From contig DASQDI010000003.1 of the NCBI GenBank assembly GCA_035634255.1, positions 1 through 19,350 on the forward strand: a stretch of DNA of 19,350 nucleotides. Direction: 5' to 3'. Under the pieces are notes generated by a model, which had not been told where the DNA came from, did no database searches, and saw only the letters and a program-made list of their open reading frames with translations. Below, piece after piece: positions 1 to 8,700 of this stretch. The DNA is from DATLMR01 sp035634255. GTDB taxonomy: Bacteria; Acidobacteriota; Blastocatellia; UBA7656. Positions within the stretch are counted from its first letter, which is position 1, and each line of letters begins with the position of its first letter. The translations under genes and the position numbers were made by a program.

Positions 1-585
1 GTGCTCGTGGGGTACGTGGTGCTGGAGGATGGGGTGAGCGAGGGGGAGGTGAGGGAGGAGCTGAGGGGGAGGTTGCCTGAGTACATGGTGCCGCAGGCTG
101 TGGTGAGGGTGGAGAGGATGCCGCTGACGCCGAACGGCAAGATCGACCGCCGCGCTCTGCCAATGCCTGAAGCTGTCCGCCCCGAGCTTGAAGCGGGTTA
201 TGCCGAGCCCCGGACCGCGATGGAGGAAGTGCTCGTTGAATTATGGGGCGAAGTCCTGAAGGTCGAAAAGGTCGGCATTCATACGAATTTCTTTTCACTG
301 GGCGGCCATTCGTTGCTTGCGACCCAGCTCATTTCCAGAGTCCGCGATACTTTCCAGGTCGATCTGCCTTTGAAGAAATTCTTCGAGCGCCCGACCGTCG
401 CGGGGCTGGCCGCGACTATCACGGAGAGTCAGGCGGAACAGGCCGACGAACGCGAGATGGCGCAGTTGCTCGCACAGCTTGAGCAACTGTCGGACGAAGA
501 GGCCGAGGTGCTGCTCGCGGACCACGCGGCCGGGCCGGACCGATCCAAACTACTGCTCGACGAGGGCTCTGAGGGTCAGCCTTAG
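1..585 (+). CDS. NRPS, C-terminal fragment (end of A domain, PCP, acidic tail)
   Basis: This is the 3' end of a non-ribosomal peptide synthetase; its 5' part lies outside the window, so the GTG at base 1 is an internal valine codon and not a start. Residues 1-55 are the C-terminal subdomain of an adenylation domain, with the A10 motif NGKIDRRAL (45-53) carrying the conserved lysine. Residues about 68-140 form a peptidyl carrier protein, with the phosphopantetheine serine at S104 in LGGHSLLATQ. No condensation, epimerase or thioesterase domain follows. The protein ends in an acidic tail (about 142-194) containing LSDEEAEVLL, which looks like a C-terminal docking segment. The peptide must therefore be passed in trans, most simply to the C domain at the start of the NRPS at 2796. 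Substrate specificity cannot be read because the pocket lies upstream. The first 120 bases have a codon style very different from what follows. Confidence 0.95.
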   Translation: MLVGYVVLEDGVSEGEVREELRGRLPEYMVPQAVVRVERMPLTPNGKIDRRALPMPEAVRPELEAGYAEPRTAMEEVLVELWGEVLKVEKVGIHTNFFSLGGHSLLATQLISRVRDTFQVDLPLKKFFERPTVAGLAATITESQAEQADEREMAQLLAQLEQLSDEEAEVLLADHAAGPDRSKLLLDEGSEGQP

Positions 586-721
586 AACCCCAACCCGACA
601 ACAGACCGGAACGCACTACAGCACGGAATAAATGAATAGGCCGAGTCTGGCCTGGACCTGCTCACAACCAGAGCCCAATTCGAAGGGCCGGAAGTTGCCC
701 GAGAAAACCGAGGTGCAACCT
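586..721 (+). other. Intergenic gap, the longest in the window
   Basis: This 136-bp stretch separates the NRPS fragment from sbnA and is the longest non-coding gap here. It contains a short inverted repeat, AGGCC/GGCCT at 638-642 and 649-653 with a 6-nt loop. There is no following T-run, so it is not a convincing terminator. I see no clear -35/-10 pair. An in-frame ATG at 632 could extend sbnA into the gap, but it has no good ribosome binding site and the extra 30 residues do not resemble the family. An internal promoter here cannot be excluded. Confidence 0.5.
710..714 (+). promoter_or_regulatory. Ribosome binding site deciding the sbnA start
   Basis: GAGGT lies 7 nt upstream of the ATG at 722. 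This favours 722 over the in-frame ATG at 632, which has no comparable site. Confidence 0.65.
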
Positions 722-1735
722 ATGTCAAAACTAATAACGGATAACGTACTATCAGCCATCGGCAATACCCCGCTCGTAAGGCTGAGCCGGGTGATGGCGA
801 GCGCGGGCTTTCATCTCTACGCGAAGCTTGAGGCCCTCAACCCCGGCGGCAGCACGAAAGACAGGCCCGCCTTCAGCGTGATAAAGAATGGCATCGACAC
901 GGGGGTCATTCGCCCCGGCACGGTCATCATCGAGTCCAGCTCCGGCAACATGGGGATCGGGCTGTCGCAAGCCTGCGCTTATTACGGGCTGCGCTTCATC
1001 TGTGTGATCGACCCGAAGACCACGCAACAGAACATCAGGCTTATGAAAGCCTACGACGCGGAAGTCGATCTCGTGGAGACGCCCGACCCCTGCACGGGCG
1101 AGTTCCTTCAGGCGAGGATCAGGCGCGTAGAGCAACTCCTTCAGGAAATACCCAACAGCTTCTGGCCCAATCAGTACGCCAACAAGTACAACCCCATTGC
1201 GCACTACAAGACGATGTCGGAAATAAACGAAGCGCTGGGCGGCTCTCTCGATTACCTCTTCTGCCCCACGAGCACGTGCGGCACCCTGCGCGGCTGCTCC
1301 GAGTTCATCCGGGACCACGGCCTGAAGGCCCGCATCATCGCGGTCGACGCAATCGGCAGCGTGATATTCGGGGGGAAGAAGGCGAAGAGGCTGATCCCCG
1401 GCCACGGGGCCGCCGTCACGCCCGAACTGTACCAGCACGGCCTCGCTTACGACTGCGTCCACGTCTCCGACCTCGAATGCATAATCGGGTGCAGGAGGCT
1501 GGTGCGGCAGGAGGCGATCCTTGCCGGGGGCTCGTCGGGCGCGGTCCTGATGGCGGTCGAAAGGTACAGGGATAAGATCGAAGACGGCGCGACCTGCGCG
1601 ATGCTCTTCCCCGACCGCGGAGAGCGCTACCTGGACACCATCTACTCCGACGAGTGGGTGACCGAGCATTTCGGAGAGGTGTCGAATAACTGGCAACAGC
1701 CGAGGGAGGAGCTGCTATGCGCGACGGCGATATAG
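722..1735 (+). CDS. sbnA: SbnA-like PLP-dependent N-(2-amino-2-carboxyethyl)-L-glutamate synthase (Dap biosynthesis)
   Basis: This 337-aa protein belongs to the cysteine synthase fold of PLP enzymes, in the SbnA branch. SbnA condenses O-phospho-L-serine with L-glutamate to give N-(2-amino-2-carboxyethyl)-L-glutamate, the first step to L-2,3-diaminopropionate. Visible features are IGNTPLVRL (13-21), the PLP lysine K46 in NPGGSTKDR, the substrate loop SSSGNMG (72-78), and the C-terminal glycine loop GGSSGAVL that would hold the cofactor phosphate. Length matches the family. I chose ATG 722 because of its ribosome binding site and because LITDNVLSAIGNTPLVRL is the usual N-terminus. It overlaps sbnB by 19 bp, so the two enzymes are almost certainly coupled. 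SbnA versus an ordinary cysteine synthase is decided mainly by the adjacent SbnB and the NRPS context. The enzyme is expected to be cytosolic and to supply Dap to this assembly line. Confidence 0.93.
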   Translation: MSKLITDNVLSAIGNTPLVRLSRVMASAGFHLYAKLEALNPGGSTKDRPAFSVIKNGIDTGVIRPGTVIIESSSGNMGIGLSQACAYYGLRFICVIDPKTTQQNIRLMKAYDAEVDLVETPDPCTGEFLQARIRRVEQLLQEIPNSFWPNQYANKYNPIAHYKTMSEINEALGGSLDYLFCPTSTCGTLRGCSEFIRDHGLKARIIAVDAIGSVIFGGKKAKRLIPGHGAAVTPELYQHGLAYDCVHVSDLECIIGCRRLVRQEAILAGGSSGAVLMAVERYRDKIEDGATCAMLFPDRGERYLDTIYSDEWVTEHFGEVSNNWQQPREELLCATAI

Positions 1736-2763
1736 TCGTACTCAGGGGCCACGAAGTGGCGGGTATTCTGGAAGGGCGGGAGCTCGAAATCGTCGACCTC
1801 ATGGGCAAGGCGTACGTCGCCCACCGCGACGGGATGACATCTCTGCCGCACTCTTCCTTCCTGCGTTTCGCCGACAGCGACTCCAACCGAATCATCGCCC
1901 TGCCCGCGCACCTCGGCGGCGAGTTCGGCAAGGCGGGCATCAAGTGGGTCTCCTCGTTCCCGCGCAATGTCGAGAGGGGCCTCGACCGCGCGTCGGCGGT
2001 CCTCGTGCTCAACTCGACGGAGACGGGCAGGCCGGAGGCGATCCTTGAAGGCTCCGTAATCAGCGCGAAGCGGACGGCGGCGAGCGCCGCGCTCGCCGCC
2101 CGCGCGCTCCACGAGGCCGAGGAGACGGAGCTCGGCCTGATAGGGTGCGGCCTGATAAACCGCGAGATCGCCCGCTTCGTCCTCGCGGTCCGGCCCGGCA
2201 TTCGGAGGCTGGTGATTTACGACGTTGACGGGCAGAGGGCGGCAGATTTCAAACAGAAGTTCGAGTACGAGGCCGACGGGATAAAGGTGGAGGTAGAGCC
2301 GACAATCGAAGCCGTGATGAAGCGGACCCGCCTCATCTCGCTCGCCACCACCGCGATAAAAAGCCACATCTCCAACCTCGACGGCCTGAACGAGGGGAGC
2401 ACGATACTCCACATATCCCTCAGGGACCTCTCCGCGGAAACCATACTGGCCTGCGACAACGTCGTGGACGACCCCGATCACGTGTGCCGCGCGCAAACAT
2501 CCGTCCACCTGGCCGAGCAGATGGTCGGCAACCGCTCGTTCATAAGGTGCAGCCTCGCGGACGTACTGAAGGGCACGTCGCCCGCGCGCAGGGATTCCAG
2601 CAGCATCGTGGTGTTCAGCCCCTTCGGTCTGGGGATACTGGACGTGGCGCTGGGTAAGCTGGTCCTTGAGGAAGGCATCAAGCTGGGCAAAGCAACGGTG
2701 ATAGATTCTTTCCTGCCTGCCTCATGGTCGGCCAGTCCGGCGCGCGGGTCCCAGAAGGCATAA
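1717..2763 (+). CDS. sbnB: SbnB-like N-(2-amino-2-carboxyethyl)-L-glutamate dehydrogenase (Dap biosynthesis)
   Basis: This 348-aa protein is of the ornithine cyclodeaminase/mu-crystallin family. In the SbnB branch these enzymes oxidatively hydrolyse N-(2-amino-2-carboxyethyl)-L-glutamate, using NAD+, to L-2,3-diaminopropionate and 2-oxoglutarate. Visible features are the substrate-site segment GIKWVSSFP (74-82) with K76, the segment SVISAKRTAA (113-122), and the Rossmann nucleotide-binding glycine motif GLIGCGLINREI (140-151). The ATG at 1717 lies inside the end of sbnA and is preceded by GGAGGAG at 1705-1711, 5 nt away, which indicates translational coupling. The 2-oxoglutarate released is also the co-substrate of the two oxygenases encoded downstream; that link is only a biochemical coincidence to note. 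Length is normal and I see no damage. The next gene starts 32 bp later. Confidence 0.93.
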   Translation: MRDGDIVVLRGHEVAGILEGRELEIVDLMGKAYVAHRDGMTSLPHSSFLRFADSDSNRIIALPAHLGGEFGKAGIKWVSSFPRNVERGLDRASAVLVLNSTETGRPEAILEGSVISAKRTAASAALAARALHEAEETELGLIGCGLINREIARFVLAVRPGIRRLVIYDVDGQRAADFKQKFEYEADGIKVEVEPTIEAVMKRTRLISLATTAIKSHISNLDGLNEGSTILHISLRDLSAETILACDNVVDDPDHVCRAQTSVHLAEQMVGNRSFIRCSLADVLKGTSPARRDSSSIVVFSPFGLGILDVALGKLVLEEGIKLGKATVIDSFLPASWSASPARGSQKA

Positions 2764-2784
2764 GGCCGGAACGTGCGCGGGTCC

Positions 2785-2789
2785 GAGGG
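2785..2789 (+). promoter_or_regulatory. Ribosome binding site for the large NRPS
   Basis: GAGGG ends 6 nt before the ATG at 2796 and only 3 nt before the ATG at 2793. Spacing therefore favours 2796. A further in-frame ATG at 2724 lies inside sbnB and would add non-homologous residues. Confidence 0.6.
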
Positions 2790-2795
2790 TCAATG

Positions 2796-5700
2796 ATGAG
2801 TGAATATTCCACACGTGTAGCCAACCTCTCGCGGGCCAAGCTTCAGCTTCTCGCGAGACACCTCAGGAAAAAAGAGGAAGAGTCGCATGCGCTTGTGACG
2901 GTGCGCCGACGCGCCGACGCCGATCCGTCCGCCCCCCTCTCTTTCGCGCAGGAGCGCCTTTGGTTCCTCGACCAGATGAACCCCGGCGACCCGTCTTACA
3001 ACGTCTCCTGCGCCGTGCGGCTCAGCGGTCAACTGAACGCCGGGGCGCTCGAACTGAGTCTGGGCGAGATAGTGCGCCGCCATGAGATTCTGAGGACGAC
3101 CCTCGTAATGCGCGCGGGAATAGCGACGCAGATTATCCATGACTATCAACCTTTGATGCTGTCCCTCGTCGATCTCGCGGGGCTGCCCGACTCGCGGCGG
3201 ATGGAGGTGACGAAAGCCCTCGCATTCGAGGATGACCACAGACCTTTCGACCTGGCCCGAGGCCCGCTCCTGCGCACCTGCCTGCTCAGGCTGGACCGGT
3301 CCGAGCACGTGCTCCTTTTATCCATGCACCACGTCGTCGCCGACGCATGGTCGATGGGGATCGTGGTGCGCGAGCTGTCGGCGCTCTACGAAGCATTCTC
3401 CACGGGCAAGCCCTCGCCCCTGCCCGAGCTGTCGTTACAGTACGCGGACTTTGCGGTCTGGCAGCGTGATTGGCTGAAGGGCGAAGTCTTCGATTCGCAG
3501 TTCGCCTACTGGAAAGAGTACCTCGGCTCCGCGCCTCTGACTCTCGAACTGCCCACCGACAAGCCGAGGCCGGCATTCAAGTCGTCGAGGGGGGACACGC
3601 AGAGGGTCCTGATGAGCCGCGAGCTTTCAGACGCGCTCTCGTCGCGGTGCCAGCAGATGCAGGTCACGCCGTTCATCTGGCTGCTGTCGGCCTTGAACGT
3701 GCTGCTGTACCGCTACACCGGGCGCGATGACCTCGTCGTCGGGACCCCCATCGCCTGCCGCAATCGGAGCGAGATCGAAGGGTTGATCGGGTTCTTCGTG
3801 AACACGCTCGTGATGCGGGCGGACCTGTCGGGCAGGCCGTCATTCAGGGACGTGGTCGCCCGCGTTCGCGACTCCGCCCTCGGAGCTTACGCCCACCAGG
3901 ACATGCCTCTTGAAAAGCTGGTGGAGCAGTTGCAGCCGGCGCACAGCCGGAGCCGCCAGCCTCTGTTTCAGGTCGTCTTTTCAATGCAGAACGCGCCGCT
4001 GCCCGAAATAGATTTGCGCGGCCTGAGCCTGCAAGTACTCGAATCCCCGAGGACTACTTCGAAGTTCGACCTGCTCTTCCTCGTCAATGAAAGCGACGAA
4101 GGGCTGGCCTGCGGGATCGAGTATGACACGGACCTGTTCGAGGCCATCACGGCCCGGCGCATGCTCGGGCACTTCAAGACCCTGCTCGAAATGGTGGTCG
4201 CGAACCCGGACATTAGGATAGCTGACCTGTCTCTGCTGTCTGCGGAGGAGAGGCGGGAGGTGGTGGTCGAATGGAACGCGACCGAAGCGGAGTACCCGCG
4301 CGAGCGGTGCATCCACGAGCTGTTCGAGGCTCAGGCCGGTGAGAGGCCGGAGGAGGTGGCGCTAATAAGCCGGGAGCAGAAGGTGAGCTACGGGGAGCTG
4401 AACGCGAGGGCCAACCAGCTAGCCCGCTACCTCCGCGGACTCGGCGTCGGCGCGGGGTCGCGTGTCGGCATCTACCTGCAAAGCTCCGTCGAGATGATAG
4501 TGGCTCTGGCGGCCACTTTGAAGGCGGGGGCCGCCTACGTGCCGCTTGAGCCGGACCACCCGCGAGACAGGTTGTCCTTCATAGTCGAAGACGCGGCTAT
4601 TCAGGTCGTGCTCTCGGCCCGACACCTGACTCAGAAACCGCTCGGGGGGAATGCGTCGGTCATCAGGCTCGATTCAGACTGGGAGAAAATCTCGCGCGAG
4701 AGTGCGGAGAATGTCGGGGCTGAAGTCACGCCCGAAGACCTCGCTTACGTGATCTACACGTCGGGGACGACGGGCCGCCCGAAGGGGGTGAAGATTCAAC
4801 ACAGGGCGCTCGTAAATTACATCTGGTGGGCGAGCCGCGTCTACCTGCAAGGCGAGAGGCTCAACTTCGCCCTCTACTCGACGCTCGCTTTCGACCTGAC
4901 CGCCACTTCGATCTTCACCCCGCTCGTGACGGGAAACGCAATCGTGATTCACCCGCAGGAGAGCCGGGGCGGGGCGCTTGAGGGGATAACGTCGGACGAA
5001 CTGCTCGGCGTCGTCAAGCTCACGCCCAGCCATCTCAAGCTGATCAAGAACCGAGACAACAGCAGGAGTAGGATCAAGCGGCTGATCGTCGGCGGCGAGG
5101 CCCTCGAAACGGAGCTGGCCCGTCAGGTTCAGGAGAGCTTCGGCCGCGACGTTGAAATATTCAACGAGTACGGCCCGACTGAGGCGACCGTCGGGTGCAT
5201 GATCTACAAGTTCGACCGCGAAAGGGATGAGCGGGCGTTCGTCCCAATCGGCAGGCCGGCGGCCAACGCGCAGATTTACATCCTCGATGATCAGTTGAGG
5301 CCTCTGGCCGAGAACGAGATCGGGGAGATATACATTTCTGGCGATGGGCTCGCGCAAGGCTACCTGAACCGCGAGGAGCTTACCGCCGAGAGGTTCGTCG
5401 ATAACCCCTTCGAAGCCGGGAAGAAGATGTACAGGACCGGGGACCTCGCGCGGAGGCTCGCCAGCGGGGAGGTCGATTATGTCGGAAGGCGGGACGAGCA
5501 GGTCAAGTTCCACGGCTACCGCGTAGAACTGCTTGAGATCAAGAGCGCGTTGAACACTCACCCCAGAGTCAGGGACAGCGTGATAGTCGTTCGCGACGAC
5601 GGGCGGGGCAGCCAGATCATGGTGGCCTACTACGTTTCGCGAGACCCTCTGGAAGCGGGCGAGCTGAGGGCTCACCTGAGGACGAGGATCATCGAGGAGA

Positions 5701-8700
5701 CTATCCCCAACCTCTTCGTCCACCTGAAACGCCTCCCCCTGACCGTAAACGGGAAGGTAGATTTCGACGCCTTGCCCGATATAAAAGACGCGCGAGGCAA
5801 GGGCGCGCGACGGTACCGGCCCGCGAGGACTCCGGTCGAGGAAGTGCTTGCGTCGATCTGGGCCGAGCTGCTCGGGGTCCCGCGCGTCGGGGTGGACGAG
5901 AACTTCTTCGAGCTCGGGGGACACTCGCTCCTCGCCACGCAGGTCATGTCGAGGGTGAGCGAAGCCTTCAACGTCTCGCTGCCCCTGCGCCACCTCTTCG
6001 AATCGCCGACCGTGGCCGGGCTCGCGCAGAGCGTCGAGCGGTCGATCAGAGAAGGCAGGGGCGTCAGCACGCCCTCGATTGAGCCGGCCCCGCGCGACGG
6101 AGAGCTCCCCCTTTCATTCGCCCAGAGCCGCCTCTGGTTCCTGAACCAGCTTGAGCCCGAGAGCCCCGTCTACAACGTCGGCTCCGGGCTGCGCCTGACC
6201 GGCGAAGTAAACCCCGGCGCGCTTGAGCGGACTTTGAGAGAGATCATCAACCGGCACGAAGTCCTGAGGACCACCTTCGCCAGCGAGGATGGGCGGCCCG
6301 TTCAGGTGATCGCCCGGCAAACGCGTTTCGAACTGCCGCTGATTGACCTGAGCGCCCTGTCTTCGGACCTAAGAGAGCGCGAGGTTGACCGGCTCGTGGA
6401 CCGCGAATCCCGCAGGATTTTCAACCTCTCGGAAGGGCCGCTCCTGAGGGCGAGCCTGCTGAGGCTGGACGAGAGAGAGCACGTGCTGCTGCTTTCGACC
6501 CATCACATCGTGAGCGACCAGTGGTCGGTCGGCGTGTTGATCCGAGAGATGGCGCACCTTTACGAGTCGTTCTCGAAAGGGCAGGCCCCGTCGCTCCCGC
6601 CGCTCACGATTCAGTACGCGGACTACGCGAAATGGCAGAGGGAATGGCTACAGGGAGAGGTGCTGGAAGCCCAGCTTTCATACTGGAGAGATAACCTCGC
6701 TCACGCGCCGGGGTTGCTGGAACTCCCCTCGGACAGGCCCCGCAACGCCGTCCAGTCATTCAAAGGCGCGCGCAGGTTTTTCAAACTGCCCGCAGAATTG
6801 TCGGGCGGGCTTCACAGCCTCGCCCTGCAAACCCGCACGACGCTCTACATGGTTTTGCTCGCGACCTTCAAGACTCTGCTGAGCAGGTACAGCGGGCAGC
6901 GCGACATCCTCGTGGGGACCCCAATCGCGAACCGCAATCATCTTGATATCGAAGGGCTCATCGGGTTCTTCGTCAACACGCTCGTCATGCGAACCGACCT
7001 CTCCGGCGACCCGAGCTTCCGCGAGCTTCTGGACAGGGTCAAAGAGACGGCGCTCGCCGCCTACGCCCACCAGGACCTCCCCTTCGAGCGACTCGTGGAG
7101 GAACTGCAACCCGACAGGACCATCGGCAACACCCCGCTCTTTCAGGCGCTCTTTACCCTACAGAACGCGCCGATGCAGGAGTTGACGCTTCCGGGGCTGA
7201 CGATCAAGCCGCTCGAGCAGGTGAACGACACCGCGAAGTTCGATCTGATCCTGAACCTCTGGCAGGAAGAGCAGGGGATGAGCGGAGTCATCGAGTACAA
7301 CACTGACCGGCTCGATGGCTCAACCGTCGAGCGCATGCTCGGAAGTCTGATGACTCTTCTGGGAGAGGTGACCGCAAACCCCGAGCAGAACATTTCCCGC
7401 CTGCCTCTATTGTCCGCGGAGGAGAGGCGGGAGGTGGTGGTCGAATGGAACGCGACCGAAGTGGAGTACCCGAGGGAGCGGTGCATCCACGAGCTGTTCG
7501 AGGCTCAGGCCGGTGAGAGGCCGGAGGAGGTGGCGCTCATCAGCCGGGAGCAGAAGGTGAGCTACGGGGAGCTGAACGCGAGGGCCAATCAGCTAGCCCG
7601 CTACCTCCGCGGACTCGGCGTCGGGCCCGACACGCTGACGGGAATCTGCATGCAGAGGTCCCCGGAGATGATAGTCGCGTTGCTCGCCATTCTTAAGGCG
7701 GGCGGCGCGTACGTCCCGCTCGACCCGGATTACCCGCAGGAGCGCCTCGCCTTCATGATGGAAGACGCGCGCATGAGCCTGCTGCTCACGGAAGAAAAGC
7801 TGACGCGCGCCCTCCCCTCTAACGGCCCGGCCTTCATCTGCCCGGAAACGAAAAGCGCGGAGCTGGGAATGTACAGCCCGGAGAATCTCGGCATCGGCCT
7901 GAGCGCGGACAACCTGGCCTACGCGATGTACACGTCGGGCTCGACCGGCAGGCCCAAAGCAATCGCGATCCCTCACAGGGGAGTTGTGCGGCTCGTCAAG
8001 GGGGCCGACTTTGCGAGGATGAGCCCGGACGAAGTCTTCTTGCAATTCGCGCCGATCTCGTTCGACGCCTCGACGTTCGAGGTCTGGGGGAGCCTGCTGA
8101 ACGGCGCGCGGCTCGTCATCATGCCTCCGCACATCCCTTCGCTCGAAGAGATCGGGCAGGTGATCCATCAGCATGAGGTCACGACCGCATGGCTGACGGC
8201 GGGCCTGTTCCACCAGATGGTCGATAGGAACCTCGAAGGGCTCAGACCGTTGCGGCAGTTACTCGCCGGGGGCGACGTGTTGCAGGTCGAAGAGGTGAAG
8301 AAGGTTTTGAGCGTCTCGGAGGAGATTCGGGTAATAAACGGTTATGGGCCGACCGAGAGCACGACTTTCGCCTGCTGCCACCCGATGAGTCACGGCTACG
8401 AACTCGGCCAGGGCGTGCCGATAGGCCGCCCCATCGCCAACACCCAGGTCTACTTGCTGGACGAGCGCCTGGAGCCCGTGCCGGCCGGAGTCTCGGGCGA
8501 GTTGTACATCGGCGGAGACGGTCTGGCGCGCGGCTATCTGGATAGGCCGGAGCTTACGGCCGAGCGGTTCGTCCCCGACCCGCACGGCGCGCGGGCCGGG
8601 GGCCGCCTATACAGGACCGGAGACCTTGCCCGGTATAAATCGAGCGGCGAGATCGAGTTCATCGGGCGCACCGACGATCAGGTGAAGATAAGAGGTTATC

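Noticed and set aside
638..653. Inverted repeat AGGCC/GGCCT as a terminator
   Set aside because: The 5-bp stem has no following T-run, and the downstream genes belong to the same pathway and strand.
632..721. Upstream ATG that would add 30 residues to sbnA
   Set aside because: It has no good ribosome binding site and the extra residues are unlike the family N-terminus; ATG 722 has both.
752..1696. A 314-codon open frame on the minus strand over sbnA, and other long minus-strand frames such as 4674-5993 and 9711-10739
   Set aside because: They lie opposite well-supported genes in GC-rich DNA, show no recognisable domain, and their composition is what antisense codon bias produces.
722..2763. 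Staphyloferrin-type or tuberactinomycin-type pathway based on the SbnA/SbnB pair
   Set aside because: No NRPS-independent siderophore synthetase or transporter is present, and the A codes (Asn-, Val-, Gln-like) do not match the serine/Dap/capreomycidine modules expected for tuberactinomycins; Dap genes occur in many peptide clusters.
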